Made by a program: the position numbers and the translations under genes. DNA of 64,000 nucleotides, from the NCBI RefSeq assembly GCF_003008615.1, contig NZ_CP027657.1:2604001-2668000 (forward strand), given 5' to 3'. The notes beneath the pieces were generated by a model. That model searched no databases and was not told the origin of the DNA. It saw only the letters and a program-made list of their open reading frames with translations. Shown here piece by piece: positions 1-8,740 of the stretch (position 1 is its first letter; each line of letters opens with the position of its first letter). This stretch comes from Pseudomonas mendocina (lineage in GTDB: Bacteria > Pseudomonadota > Gammaproteobacteria > Pseudomonadales > Pseudomonadaceae).

Positions 1-314
1 CGCGTGATCTGCTCAACGCCAGCTACACCCTCGGCGCCAGCCGCCGCGATGTGGTGCTGCACGTGCTCGGCCCAGCCTCGCTGCCCGGCATCCTCGACAC
101 CCTGCGGGTGACCATGGGCTGGGCCTGGACCTACCTGGTAGTGGCGGAACTGGTCGCCGCCAGCAGCGGCCTCGGCTACATCAGTCTGAAGGCCATGCGC
201 GGCTTCCAGGTGGACGTGATCTTCCTCGCCATCGCCATCATCGGCCTGCTCGGGCTGATCACCGACCAACTGTTCCGTCTGCTTCGACTGAGGATTGCCG
301 CATGGGCGCAGTAG
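1..314 (+). CDS. ABC transporter permease, NitT/TauT (SsuC/TauC-like) family, 3' part only
   Basis: The gene enters from the left edge; about the last 103 codons are present, read from base 3. The visible part holds the cytoplasmic loop typical of importer permeases (G-A-S-x6 followed by L-P-G-I), which docks on the ATPase, then hydrophobic helices. The G-W-A-W and V-A-E-L-V-A-A-S-S-G-L-G-Y stretch is characteristic of the SsuC/TauC/NrtB permeases. The next gene, the cognate ATPase, starts inside it (13-base overlap), so the two are translationally linked. The substrate cannot be read from this fragment; sulfonate, nitrate or another small organic anion are all possible. Confidence 0.9.
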   Translation, partial: RDLLNASYTLGASRRDVVLHVLGPASLPGILDTLRVTMGWAWTYLVVAELVAASSGLGYISLKAMRGFQVDVIFLAIAIIGLLGLITDQLFRLLRLRIAAWAQ

Positions 315-1135
315 CCAAGAAACCCTACATCATGCCGCCGCTCAGCGAGTACGCCGAGGTCGCCGCGCGGCTCAAGGTGGACGACGTCAGCCTGCGCTAC
401 CAGTCGCCCAAGGGCGACACCTTCACCGCGCTGGATCGCGTCTCCTTCGAGGTGCCGGATCAGCAGTTCGCGGTGATCGTCGGCCCGTCCGGCTGTGGCA
501 AGTCGAGCCTGCTCTACCTCACTGCCGGTCTCAACGAGCCTACCGAGGGCGAGATCTACGTCGGCGGGCAGAAGGTCGATGGCCCCGGCGCCGACCGTGG
601 CATGGTGTTCCAGGGTTACACCCTGTTCCCCTGGCTGACCGTGCGCCAGAACATCGAATTCGGCCTCAAGCGGCGCAAGCTGCCGGCCAGCGAGATCCGC
701 ACCATCGTCGAGTTCTACCTCAACGAAGTGGGCCTGGCCAAGTTCGCCGAGCATTACCCCAAGCAGCTTTCCGGCGGCATGATGCAGCGCGTGGCCATCG
801 CCCGTGCGCTGGCCAACGACCCGCAGATTCTGCTGATGGACGAACCTTTCGGCGCCCTCGACAGCCAGACCCGCCTGCAGATGCAGCAACTGCTGCTGCA
901 GGTGTGGGGCAACAGCAAGAAGACCGTGGTGTTCGTCACCCACGACATCGACGAAGCCATCCTGCTCGCCGACCGCATCTACGTGATGGGCGCGCGCCCG
1001 GGGCGGATCAAGGAAATCCTCGACGTGCCCATCGAGCGCCCGCGCACCCTCGACGTGGTCATGGAGCCCGAGTTCATCCGCATGAAGCGGCACATCCTCG
1101 GCCTGCTGCATGACGACATGGAAGAGGTGCATTGA
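302..1135 (+). CDS. ABC transporter ATP-binding protein, NitT/TauT family
   Basis: Cytoplasmic ATPase of 277 residues that would power the importer whose permease end precedes it. The Walker A motif GPSGCGKSS starts near residue 61, the signature L-S-G-G-M near 156, Walker B I-L-L-M-D-E-P near 176-182, followed by the D-loop and a T-H-D switch histidine. This resembles SsuB/TauB, with a longer N-terminus (about 25 residues before the first beta strand). The ATG overlaps the permease end by 13 bases and the stop sits one base before the ATG of the following oxidoreductase, so all three read as one operon. Substrate is not determined. Confidence 0.93.
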   Translation: MGAVAKKPYIMPPLSEYAEVAARLKVDDVSLRYQSPKGDTFTALDRVSFEVPDQQFAVIVGPSGCGKSSLLYLTAGLNEPTEGEIYVGGQKVDGPGADRGMVFQGYTLFPWLTVRQNIEFGLKRRKLPASEIRTIVEFYLNEVGLAKFAEHYPKQLSGGMMQRVAIARALANDPQILLMDEPFGALDSQTRLQMQQLLLQVWGNSKKTVVFVTHDIDEAILLADRIYVMGARPGRIKEILDVPIERPRTLDVVMEPEFIRMKRHILGLLHDDMEEVH

Positions 1136-1136
1136 G

Positions 1137-2723
1137 ATGGAAGGCAGCTTCGACTACCTCATCGTCGGCGCCGGTTCCGCCGGCTGCGTGCTGGCCAACC
1201 GACTGAGTGCCGACCCGGCCGTGCGCGTGTGCCTGATCGAGGCCGGCGGCAGCGACGCCAGCCCGCGTGTGCAGATACCAGCCGGCACCATCACCCTGTA
1301 CAAGAGCAAGGTGTTCAGCTGGAACTACTTCTCCGCGCCGCAGAAGCACCTCGCCGGGCGCCGCCTGCACACTCCGCGCGGCAAGGCCCTTGGCGGCTCC
1401 AGCTCGATGAACAGCATGATCTACATCCGCGGTGACGCCAGCGACTATGACCGCTGGGAGGCCGCCGGCTGCCCCGGCTGGGGCTGGAACGACGTGCTGC
1501 CGTATTTCAAGAAATCCGAAGGCAACTGCCTGGGCCAATCGCTGCAGTATCACGGCACCCAGGGCGAGTTGCTGGTGGACAAGCCGCGCGATCCCAACCC
1601 GCTGTCCGAGCGCTACATCCGCGCCGCCGAACAGATTGGTCTGAAGCGCAACGACGACTTCAACGGCGGCAGCCTGGAAGGCGTTGGCCTCTATAACGTC
1701 ACCCAGAAGAACGCCCGGCGCCTGTCCAGCTACCGCGCCTTCGTCGCCCCGGTGCGTAAACGCGACAACCTCGTCGTGCTCACCGGCTGCGAAGTGGAGC
1801 GCCTGCTGCTCGATGGCGAGCGCGTCACGGGTCTGGAGCTGCGCCAGAACGGCCAGTGGCGCACCCTGCAGTGCAGCCGCGAAACCATCCTCTGCGCCGG
1901 TGCGCTGGGCTCGCCGCATATCCTGCTGAAATCCGGCATCGGCCCGAAGGCCGAGCTGGAGGCGGCCGGCGTGGCCTGCAAGGTCGACCTGCCCGGCGTC
2001 GGCAAGAACCTGCAGGATCATATCGACGGCACCCTCACCGTGCGTTCGAAAAGCCCGCTGTCGCTGGGCTTCTCCATCGGCGCGCTGCCGAAGATCATCG
2101 CCTCGCCGTTCAAGTACCTGGCGCAGAAGATGGGCTGGCTGACCACCAACTACGTCGAGGCTGGCGGCTTCGCTCGCACGCCGTTGGCGGGCGACCTGCC
2201 CGACGTACAGATGCACTTCGTGCCGGGTTATCGCAGCCATCGCGGCCGCCTGTTCGAGTGGGGCCACGGCTACGCCATCCACACCTGCGTGCTGCGGCCG
2301 AAGAGCATCGGCGAAGTGCGTTTGGGTGAAGGCCGCAGCCTGAGCATCGACTTCAACTTCCTCAGCGACGAGTCCGATGGCCGCGAGCTGGTCGAAGGGG
2401 TCAAGCTGGCGCGGCGCATCCTGGCGCAGCCGCAGTTCGCCGACATTCGTGGCGAGGAGATGCTGCCCGGCCCGCAGGTGCAGAGCGATGAGGAACTGCT
2501 GGCGCACCTGCGCGAGAAGGCCGCCACCGTGTTCCACCCGGTGGGCACCTGCAAGATGGGCAGCGACGACGCGGCAGTGGTCACGCCCGAGCTGAAGGTG
2601 CGTGGCGTGGCCAACCTGCGCGTGGCCGACGCCTCGATCATGCCGACGCTGATCAGCGGTAACACCAACGCGCCGTGCATCATGATCGGCGAGAAGGCTG
2701 CCGATCTGATCCGCCAGGTCTGA
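1137..2723 (+). CDS. GMC-family FAD-dependent oxidoreductase (choline/alcohol dehydrogenase-like)
   Basis: A 528-residue flavoprotein. The N-terminal FAD-binding G-A-G-S-A-G begins at residue 11, the second GMC block G-G-S-S-S-M-N follows, and the C-terminal H-P-V-G-T-C-K-M-G places the catalytic histidine at 467 with the S-G-N-T-N-A-P block supplying Asn511. The length matches choline dehydrogenase/AlkJ-type enzymes that oxidise an alcohol to an aldehyde. An upstream in-frame start at 1110 lies inside the ATPase gene; ATG 1137, one base after the ATPase stop, is preferred. Co-transcription with an ABC importer suggests it processes the imported compound. The actual alcohol is unknown; betA identity is not claimed because the ABC partner is not of the ProU/choline type. 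Confidence 0.9.
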   Translation: MEGSFDYLIVGAGSAGCVLANRLSADPAVRVCLIEAGGSDASPRVQIPAGTITLYKSKVFSWNYFSAPQKHLAGRRLHTPRGKALGGSSSMNSMIYIRGDASDYDRWEAAGCPGWGWNDVLPYFKKSEGNCLGQSLQYHGTQGELLVDKPRDPNPLSERYIRAAEQIGLKRNDDFNGGSLEGVGLYNVTQKNARRLSSYRAFVAPVRKRDNLVVLTGCEVERLLLDGERVTGLELRQNGQWRTLQCSRETILCAGALGSPHILLKSGIGPKAELEAAGVACKVDLPGVGKNLQDHIDGTLTVRSKSPLSLGFSIGALPKIIASPFKYLAQKMGWLTTNYVEAGGFARTPLAGDLPDVQMHFVPGYRSHRGRLFEWGHGYAIHTCVLRPKSIGEVRLGEGRSLSIDFNFLSDESDGRELVEGVKLARRILAQPQFADIRGEEMLPGPQVQSDEELLAHLREKAATVFHPVGTCKMGSDDAAVVTPELKVRGVANLRVADASIMPTLISGNTNAPCIMIGEKAADLIRQV

Positions 2724-2730
2724 GCTTGGC

Positions 2731-3660
2731 TCAGCCCGTCTTGCGCTTGCTCGCCGACAGGCGCGAGACACCCAGCAGCACCAGCGCCAGGCCGGCGATC
2801 TGGTAGAGGGTGATGGCCTCGCCGAGCAGCACCCAGGCGGCGAACAGCGTCAGCACCGGGCCCAGGTTGCCGAACATGGCGGCATGGCTGGCGCCCATGC
2901 GCTGCACGGCCAGGGCCAGCCAGTAGATCGGCAGTACCGTCGACAGCAGCGCCATCAGCGTGCCGTACAGCCATACCTCGCTCGGCAGGCTCGCCAGTTG
3001 CGTCGGGTCACCGCTGATGGCGTAGTGGATCAGCACCATGATCGCCGAGGAACCGCCAGCCAGCCCCGCCAGGCGCATCGAGCCGACCCGGCGGATCACC
3101 ACGCCGGTGCCCAGGTAGTACAGGGCATAGGTCACTGCGCTGGCGAACACCCAGGCGGCGCCCAGCAGGATCTGCTCGCTGTCGCCTTCCACGCGGATGT
3201 CATGCACCAGGGCGATGCTCAGGCCCAGGTAACACAGACCCAGGGCGAGGAAGGTGCGCGGGCCGGGTCGCTCGCCCATCGCCAGCATCTGCAACAGCAG
3301 CACCAGCGTCGGGTAGGTGAACAGGATCAGCCGCTCCAGCCCGGCGCTGATGTACTGCAGGCCGTAGAAGTCGAACAGGCTCGACAGGTAGTAGCCGAGC
3401 ATCCCCAGCAGCAGAACGTGCGCCCAGTCCTTCGCTGACAAGCGCGCTTGCCCGGTGCCCCGGCTCAGCCACAGCAGCCAGGCGAACAGCGGCAGCGCCA
3501 GGCCCATGCGCAGGCTCAGCACGGTGATGGCGTCTACCGGCGCGGCGGCATAGCTGAGTTTGACGAAGATGGCTTTCAGGCTGAAACCGGTGGCCGAGAG
3601 CACGGCGAACAGCACGCCGTTGTCCAGGCTGCGGCGGTACGAGGCGGTCATGGCATTCAT
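2731..3660 (-). CDS. EamA/DMT-family inner-membrane transporter
   Basis: About 309 residues with ten hydrophobic segments in two EamA repeats, the usual size for drug/metabolite exporters of the RhaT/YdcZ/RarD type. It ends 7 bases from the GMC oxidoreductase stop and converges with it. A TTG codon at 3666 would add two residues, but the in-frame ATG at 3660 is taken; a further ATG at 3651 is possible. It is divergent from the LysR gene at 3764, a common arrangement in which the LysR protein controls the exporter. The substrate (an amino acid, metabolite or drug) cannot be read from sequence. Confidence 0.88.
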   Translation of the reverse strand: MNAMTASYRRSLDNGVLFAVLSATGFSLKAIFVKLSYAAAPVDAITVLSLRMGLALPLFAWLLWLSRGTGQARLSAKDWAHVLLLGMLGYYLSSLFDFYGLQYISAGLERLILFTYPTLVLLLQMLAMGERPGPRTFLALGLCYLGLSIALVHDIRVEGDSEQILLGAAWVFASAVTYALYYLGTGVVIRRVGSMRLAGLAGGSSAIMVLIHYAISGDPTQLASLPSEVWLYGTLMALLSTVLPIYWLALAVQRMGASHAAMFGNLGPVLTLFAAWVLLGEAITLYQIAGLALVLLGVSRLSASKRKTG

Positions 3661-3763
3661 GAGCAAGGCTACGACAGGGGAGTGAGCTGTTATTCTGGAT
3701 GGAAAACAAATTGGCTAGAATCGCAAATTCACGAAGATGGCGTTCTGATTTGGAGAAGGCTCT

Positions 3764-4675
3764 ATGCATTTCGACCTGCCCGACCTGCGCCTGATCGCGG
3801 CGATTGCCGCCACCGGGAGCCTGAGCAAGGCGGCGGCGACCTTTCCCGTCGCGGTGTCGGCGGCCAGCACCCGCCTGCGCCTGTTCGAGGAGCGCTGCGG
3901 GCTGACGCTGTTCGTGCGCAGCAGCGACGGTATGAGCCCGACCCCCGCCGGGCGCCTGGTGCTGGAGGCCTGTCAGGGTGTGTTGAGAGAAGCCCGCCAG
4001 CTCAGTGACACCCTGCAGGAACTCAATGGCGAGCGACGCATCACCCTGCGCCTGGCGGCCTCCACGGTGGCCAACAGCACCTTCCTGCCGGCAGCGCTCG
4101 GGCCCTTCCTTGCCGATTACCCTGAGGTGGACCTGCAACTGGCCGAGCTCAACAGCCGGGACGTGTTGCAGGCGGCGCGGGAAGGCAGCATCGACATCGG
4201 CGTGTACGACGGCAACCTGGCCACCGATGACCTGCTGTCGTTGCCGTTTCGCCACGACCGCATGGTGTTGCTGGTGCCCCATGGGCATGCGCTGAGCGAG
4301 CAGCGCCCGGCCTCGCTGCGCAACGCGCTGAGCTACCCCTTCGTCTGCCTGCCGGCGGAACGGGCGATGCAGCGTTTCATCGAGTACATGGCGGTGCGTA
4401 ACGCCTTGCCGCTCAAGGTGCGCGTGCGCGCACCGAGCTTCGATGCCATCGCTCAGTTGGTGGCGCAGGGTGTCGGCGTGGCGATGCTGCCTGAGGTGGC
4501 CGCGACCCGCTTCGCCCAGGAACTGCCGGCGACGGTGGTGATGCTGGAGGATGTCTGGGCCACCCGCGAATTGCGCCTGTGCATGCGCAGCTGGGACGCG
4601 CTGTCCTCCCATGCACGGCAACTGGTCAGCTACCTCTCGCCGGAACGGCCAGCCGGCGACAACCTGAGTGCGTGA
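3764..4675 (+). CDS. LysR-family transcriptional regulator
   Basis: 303 residues with an N-terminal winged helix-turn-helix (residues about 3-60, including G-S-L-S-K-A-A and the F-V-R-S-S-D-G-M-S-P-T-P-A-G block) and a C-terminal periplasmic-binding-protein-like effector domain. Length and layout are normal for the family. An AGGAG-like sequence (ggagaag) sits just upstream of the ATG. It is divergently placed to the EamA exporter gene with about 100 bases between them, so it most likely controls that gene and itself. The helix-turn-helix departs somewhat from the commonest LysR sequence (V-S-A-A-S-T-R-L), but the fold is clear. Confidence 0.92.
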   Translation: MHFDLPDLRLIAAIAATGSLSKAAATFPVAVSAASTRLRLFEERCGLTLFVRSSDGMSPTPAGRLVLEACQGVLREARQLSDTLQELNGERRITLRLAASTVANSTFLPAALGPFLADYPEVDLQLAELNSRDVLQAAREGSIDIGVYDGNLATDDLLSLPFRHDRMVLLVPHGHALSEQRPASLRNALSYPFVCLPAERAMQRFIEYMAVRNALPLKVRVRAPSFDAIAQLVAQGVGVAMLPEVAATRFAQELPATVVMLEDVWATRELRLCMRSWDALSSHARQLVSYLSPERPAGDNLSA

Positions 4676-5027
4676 CGTAGGAGCGGCTTCAGCCGCGATG
4701 AAACAGCTCGCCGCTAAAGCGCCTCCCACGGTGTGTGGCTTGAGCGGCTGCGCTTCGGTGTTGAGGCGTGCAGTGTTGGAGGGGCTTTCGGCTCGGGCAT
4801 CCTGCAGCAATCGACAAAGGATCGCCGCTAAAGCGCCTCCCACGGTGTATTGCCTGACCGGCTGTGCTCCGGTGTTGACGCGTGCAATGTGGGAGGGGCT
4901 TTAGCCGCTCGCCGCTGAAGCGGCTCCTACGGTGCGTGGTTGAACGGCTGCGCTCCGGTGTTGATGCATGCAGTGTGGGAGGGGCTTTAGCCGCGACAAT
5001 CGCTGCTCCAGAACCTCCCACCGCGCA
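4676..5027. repeat. Cluster of REP-like hairpin repeats
   Basis: This 352-base gap has no credible gene. It is built from alternating copies of two short hairpin sequences: aggagcggcttcagccgcga and gtgggaggggctttagccgc, with their complements (cgccgctaaagcgcctcccac, at about 4700-4730 and 4822-4843; gccgctgaagcggctcctac at about 4911-4930). A spacer of about 40 bases carrying ttgagcggctgcgct/cggtgttga/cgtgca recurs four times. The tandem arrangement suggests amplification of a repeat unit of roughly 90-120 bases. The elements lie between a plus-strand gene end and a minus-strand gene end, the usual REP location. Confidence 0.8.
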
Positions 5028-5801
5028 TCACTTGAAGAACTGGCTAGGCGTCAGGCCAAACTGCTTCTTGAACATGGTGGTGAAGGCGCTGGGGCTTTCG
5101 TAGCCCAACTCCCCGGCGATGTCGATGATCTTCTCGCCCAGGGCGATGCGTTCCAGCGCCAGCAACAGGCGCGCCTGCTGGCGCCATTGGCCGAAGGTCA
5201 TGCCGGTGCCTTTCTGGAACAGGCGCTGGATGGTTTTCTCGTCCAGGCCCAGGCGAGTGCTCCAGTCGGCCAGCGTGGAGGCGTCGCCGGGATCATCCTG
5301 CAGCGTCGTGCAGATCGGTTGCAGGCGCGGGTCGGCCGGCTGCGGCAGGTGCAGCGGCAGGGTCGGTAGGATGCGCAGTTCATCGAGGATCAGGCGCATC
5401 ACCCGCGCCTCGCGTGAGTCCTCGGCGTAGGGTTGGGTGATGCCCACGGCGGCGCGGATCAGCTCGCTCAGCAGCGGCGAAATGGCCACCGCGCGGCACT
5501 CGGCGGGCATGTCCGGCAGGCTGTCGGGACGTACGAACATGCTGCGCATCTTCACGCTGCCAACGCAACGGATCGCGTGCACCTGACCGCAGGGCATCCA
5601 GATGCCGCGGCTCGGCGGCACCGTCCACTGGTTCAACGCCGAGGTCACCACCATCACCCCGGAAATGGCATAGATCAGCTGGTGCTTGTTGCGGTGCGAG
5701 TGCGGCTCGATGACGGCATTGACCGGGTAATCGGTGGCGCTGCTGCTGACCAGCCAGGGGGAGGCGTCGATCTCGGCCAGCAACTTGTCAGGTAAACGCA
5801 T
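5028..5801 (-). CDS. AraC-family transcriptional regulator with N-terminal cupin domain
   Basis: 257 residues. The N-terminal half is a cupin (P-H-S-H-R-N-K-H-Q-L around residues 33-42, then G-x-x-W-M-P-C-G-Q-V-H-A). The C-terminal hundred residues carry two helix-turn-helix motifs ending in the AraC signature (G-Y-E-S-P-S-A-F-T-T-M-F-K-K-Q-F-G-L-T-P-S-Q-F-F). This layout matches the NimR/YdeC-type AraC proteins that control a neighbouring exporter. The divergent neighbour is an MFS exporter gene at 6219, so local control of that gene is a reasonable inference. The effector is unknown. Confidence 0.9.
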   Translation of the reverse strand: MRLPDKLLAEIDASPWLVSSSATDYPVNAVIEPHSHRNKHQLIYAISGVMVVTSALNQWTVPPSRGIWMPCGQVHAIRCVGSVKMRSMFVRPDSLPDMPAECRAVAISPLLSELIRAAVGITQPYAEDSREARVMRLILDELRILPTLPLHLPQPADPRLQPICTTLQDDPGDASTLADWSTRLGLDEKTIQRLFQKGTGMTFGQWRQQARLLLALERIALGEKIIDIAGELGYESPSAFTTMFKKQFGLTPSQFFK

Positions 5802-6218
5802 TGAAAAACTACCTACGTTGGCAATACCGCGTTAAAAACGACCTGGGAAAACGCTGAAGAAGCCGTCTTTACTCGCCGCGCCGGCCCGCCGGGGAATCAT
5901 CCGGAACCTGCGAACGCCCTGGGCTCCCGCCTTCGCGGGAGTGACGATGAATGACTTTTCACAACCTCCCTGGAAATGCTCATTTACCGCCGTGAAGGCG
6001 AACGCGACGCCGAGCGTTCTCAGGTTGTTTGGCCTTGTCTTGCCTGCCTCTGTTCGGGCTTTTTGCTTCACGCAACCTCCTGCATCCATGCAGTCGCCGG
6101 CTACGTTTTCCCTGAAGAGTGCCTTTTTTGCGAGGGTTGCTTCCCGATCTTCGTGAGACAGGCGATTGGGCGCAGCCTAGCATAGCGTCGTTCCTCACAT
6201 CGTCCGGAAGCTTCAAGC
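5802..6218. other. Divergent intergenic region with dispersed-repeat fragments
   Basis: 417 bases between the AraC gene and the MFS gene; no convincing coding sequence on either strand. It holds a hairpin (ctcccgccttcgcgggag near 5925-5943) whose core recurs at about 16800-16820 before another gene, and a stretch at 5975-6020 that resembles the inner part of the inverted-repeat element at 32125-32310 (both contain aatgctcatttac and a gcgaacgcgac-like block followed by ccgagcgttct). Promoters for the divergent pair should lie here, but no confident -35/-10 pair was identified. Confidence 0.55.
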
Positions 6219-7436
6219 ATGTCCAGCAGTCCTGCCGCTCCCTCCCTGGCCGGTGCCTCGCCCGTCAGCCAGGCCAGCCCTCTGGTGATGCGCGTGATCG
6301 GCGCCTGCGCCCTGGCGCACCTGATCAACGACCTGATCCAGGCCGTGTTGCCTGCCATCTACCCGATGCTCAAGCTCAACTACGGCCTGAGCTTCGCCCA
6401 GATCGGCCTGATCACCCTGACCTTCCAGCTCACCGCCTCGCTGCTGCAGCCCTGGGTGGGCTACCACACCGACCGCCATCCCAAGCCCTGGCTGCTGCCG
6501 GCCGGCTCGCTGTGCACCCTGGTCGGCATCCTCATGCTGGCCTTCGTCGGCAGCTTCCCGGCGATCCTCCTGGCTTCGGCGCTGGTGGGCATCGGCTCCT
6601 CGACCTTCCACCCCGAGGCGTCGCGCATCGCCCGTCTGGCCTCGGGCGGTCGCTACGGCCTGGCGCAGTCCACCTTCCAGGTCGGCGGCAACGCAGGCAC
6701 CGCCTTCGGCCCGCTGCTGGCGGCGGCCATCATCATTCCCTACGGCCAGGGCAACGTCGCCTGGTTCGGCCTGTTCGCCGCCTTCGCCATTGTCGTGCTG
6801 TACGGCCTGAGCCGCTGGTATCGCCACCACCTGACGTTGTTCAAGCTCAAGCAGGGCGGCGTGGCAACCCACGGTCTGTCAGCCGGACGGGTGAAGTTCG
6901 CCCTGCTGATCCTGGCGCTGCTGGTGTTCTCCAAGTACTTCTACATGGCCAGCTTCACCAGCTACTTCACCTTCTTCCTGATCGAGAAGTTCGACCTGTC
7001 GGTAGCCAGCTCGCAGCTCTATCTGTTCCTGTTCCTCGGCGCGGTGGCGGCCGGCACTTTCTTCGGTGGGCCGATTGGCGACCGCATTGGGCGCAAGCAG
7101 GTGATCTGGTTCTCCATCCTCGGCGTGGCGCCGTTCTCCCTGCTGCTGCCGCACGTCGACCTGTTCTGGACGGGCGTGCTGAGCATGCTGATCGGCTTCA
7201 TCTTGGCCTCGGCATTCTCCGCCATCGTGGTCTTCGCCCAGGAGCTGATGCCGGGCAACGTCGGCATGATCGCCGGGCTGTTCTTCGGCCTGATGTTCGG
7301 CTTCGGCGGCATCGGCGGCGCGCTGCTGGGTTACCTGGCAGATATCCACGGCATCGAGGAGGTGTTCCTGATCTGCTCCTTCCTGCCGCTGCTGGGCATC
7401 CTCACCGCGCTGTTGCCGTCGCTGAAATCCCGTTAA
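6219..7436 (+). CDS. MFS transporter, fosmidomycin-resistance (Fsr)-like
   Basis: 405 residues with about 12 hydrophobic segments. The N-terminal H-L-I-N-D-L-x-Q-A-V-L-P-A-I-Y-P-x-L and the G-I-G-S-S-T-F-H-P-E-A-S-R-I-A block are typical of Fsr-type exporters. The central loop (residues about 205-230) links two six-helix halves; G-D-R-I-G-R-K in the C-terminal half is the usual MFS loop signature. Family members extrude fosmidomycin and related compounds, but specificity here is inferred only from resemblance. It is divergent from the AraC gene, its likely regulator, and its stop overlaps the convergent methyltransferase stop by 4 bases. Confidence 0.9.
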   Translation: MSSSPAAPSLAGASPVSQASPLVMRVIGACALAHLINDLIQAVLPAIYPMLKLNYGLSFAQIGLITLTFQLTASLLQPWVGYHTDRHPKPWLLPAGSLCTLVGILMLAFVGSFPAILLASALVGIGSSTFHPEASRIARLASGGRYGLAQSTFQVGGNAGTAFGPLLAAAIIIPYGQGNVAWFGLFAAFAIVVLYGLSRWYRHHLTLFKLKQGGVATHGLSAGRVKFALLILALLVFSKYFYMASFTSYFTFFLIEKFDLSVASSQLYLFLFLGAVAAGTFFGGPIGDRIGRKQVIWFSILGVAPFSLLLPHVDLFWTGVLSMLIGFILASAFSAIVVFAQELMPGNVGMIAGLFFGLMFGFGGIGGALLGYLADIHGIEEVFLICSFLPLLGILTALLPSLKSR

Positions 7437-8062
7437 TCGACACGCCGCCACACGCTGGCCAGCCAGGGCTGCTGGTCGCGTGGCAGGCCGGCGGGGCGGT
7501 AGTAGTGTTCCAGCTCGACGAAACCGGCCGCCGTGAGCCGCGTGCGCCAGCGTTCCAGGTCGTGGTAGCTGCCGTAGCGCGGGCCGTTCCAGCCTTCCTG
7601 ATTCTCGCCACGCGGGTTGGAGCTGAACAGCACGCCGCCGGGCTTGAGCGCCGCGTGCAACTGGCCGAGCACGCGCGGCAGCTCCTGGTCCGGCACATGG
7701 AACAGGCTGGCGTTGGCGAAGATGCCGTCGAAATGTCCGGCCGGCAGCTCCAGTTCGAGAAAGCCCTGTTGCCATACCTCGCAGCCGCTGTCGGCGCGCG
7801 CCATGGTGACGAACTCGGCGCAGCCATCCAGGCCGATGGCGGTATGGCCGAGGCCGCTGAAGGTGCGCAGGTCGCGCCCCGGCCCGCAGCCAAGATCGAG
7901 GATGCGCCAGGGCTTTTCGCCCTCGATGTGGCGCAACAGCGCGGCGATGTTCTGGCTCACGTCATGGTCGCGGGTGCCCTCGCGAAAGTCCTCGGCACTG
8001 CTCTGGTAGTGGGCCAGGGTGAGGGCACTGATCTGCGCGAGTTCGTCGGGGCTCAGGGGCAT
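7433..8062 (-). CDS. Class I SAM-dependent methyltransferase
   Basis: 209 residues with the SAM-binding motif I I-L-D-L-G-C-G-P-G at about residues 54-62, an acidic residue ending strand 2 (G-L-D-G), and a later F-D-G-I-F-A-N-A-S-L-F-H-V block equivalent to motif IV. The rest fits a small Methyltransf_11/25 enzyme. No substrate-specific domain is visible, so the acceptor is unknown. It ends in a 4-base convergent overlap with the Fsr-like transporter gene and is probably a single-gene unit. Confidence 0.88.
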   Translation of the reverse strand: MPLSPDELAQISALTLAHYQSSAEDFREGTRDHDVSQNIAALLRHIEGEKPWRILDLGCGPGRDLRTFSGLGHTAIGLDGCAEFVTMARADSGCEVWQQGFLELELPAGHFDGIFANASLFHVPDQELPRVLGQLHAALKPGGVLFSSNPRGENQEGWNGPRYGSYHDLERWRTRLTAAGFVELEHYYRPAGLPRDQQPWLASVWRRVD

Positions 8063-8236
8063 GGTGGCGTTCCGGAAAAAGAGAGTGCATTAAACCCGCT
8101 TGGCGATGCATGCGGCCAGGGGCGGTATGCCCCTTGTCGCCGGCAATGAACCGCGTACCGCTTGCACAGTCCCATTTCCTGAGGGGTGTAAACCGGCTGG
8201 CAGCAGCCGGGCGCCCACAATCAAGGAGATAACGCG

Positions 8237-8521
8237 ATGGTTACGCACTACAAAGTCTCTGGCCACCTCGCCTGTGGCTCGCACGGTGAAAAACTGCCGT
8301 CCACCACCGAGCTGGGCAAGGTCAAATGCCGCAACTGCCGCAAGACCGAAGCCTTCACCGAAGCCCGCCGCAATGCCCGTAACGCCGCACGCCGTGCCGC
8401 CCGCCGCGAGAAGGCCGCCCGTGCTGTCAACGACTGGCGTACCTCCTGGGAAGCGCGCCTGACCGCCTTGCCGGGCCGTCAGCGATTGCCGCGTGGTTTC
8501 GGCGACCAGGCATTCGTCTAG
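8237..8521 (+). CDS. Small basic protein with zinc-ribbon-like Cys/His pairs, unknown function
   Basis: 94 residues preceded by a good ribosome-binding sequence (aaggaga, 9 bases before the ATG). The N-terminal third has C13-x2-H16 and C31-x2-C34, a spacing compatible with one zinc ribbon. It is followed by a very Arg/Ala-rich helix (residues about 46-65, R-N-A-R-N-A-A-R-R-A-A-R-R) that would carry strong positive charge and may contact nucleic acid. I do not recognise a characterised homologue. It stands alone between a minus-strand methyltransferase and an MFS gene. Coding is supported by the RBS, the Cys/His pairs and the lack of competing frames. Confidence 0.7.
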   Translation: MVTHYKVSGHLACGSHGEKLPSTTELGKVKCRNCRKTEAFTEARRNARNAARRAARREKAARAVNDWRTSWEARLTALPGRQRLPRGFGDQAFV

Positions 8522-8740
8522 CTGGGTGATGATCGTGGGAGGTACATCAGTCGCGACCCCAAGTCGCTCTGGTTGCCACTGAGGCGCCTCCCGCGATTCG
8601 CCTCTACGATTTCTCCACGCCTCCTGGGGTTCGATCTGCGCAACAGGCTGTTCAGACGTTTGCCCCGCAGCGGTACCTTGACGTAGATTGGCCGGCTCAC
8701 CTCGACCGGCACTGGCCGGTCATGCCTCGAGGTTTCTGCC

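Noticed and set aside
1074..2771. 565-codon open frame on the minus strand
   Set aside because: It is antisense to the GMC oxidoreductase, has the low-complexity His/Gln/Ala-rich look of GC-driven shadow frames, and no recognisable motifs.
3200..4843. 547-codon open frame on the minus strand covering the LysR gene
   Set aside because: Overlaps both the EamA and LysR genes, which have clear domains; composition is typical of a shadow frame.
4676..5027. Possible CRISPR array in the regularly repeating gap
   Set aside because: Units are hairpin repeats with conserved, not unique, spacers, and no cas gene is present.
6119..8149. 676-codon open frame on the plus strand
   Set aside because: Runs through the MFS and methyltransferase genes in another frame; product is Arg/Pro-rich with no domain.
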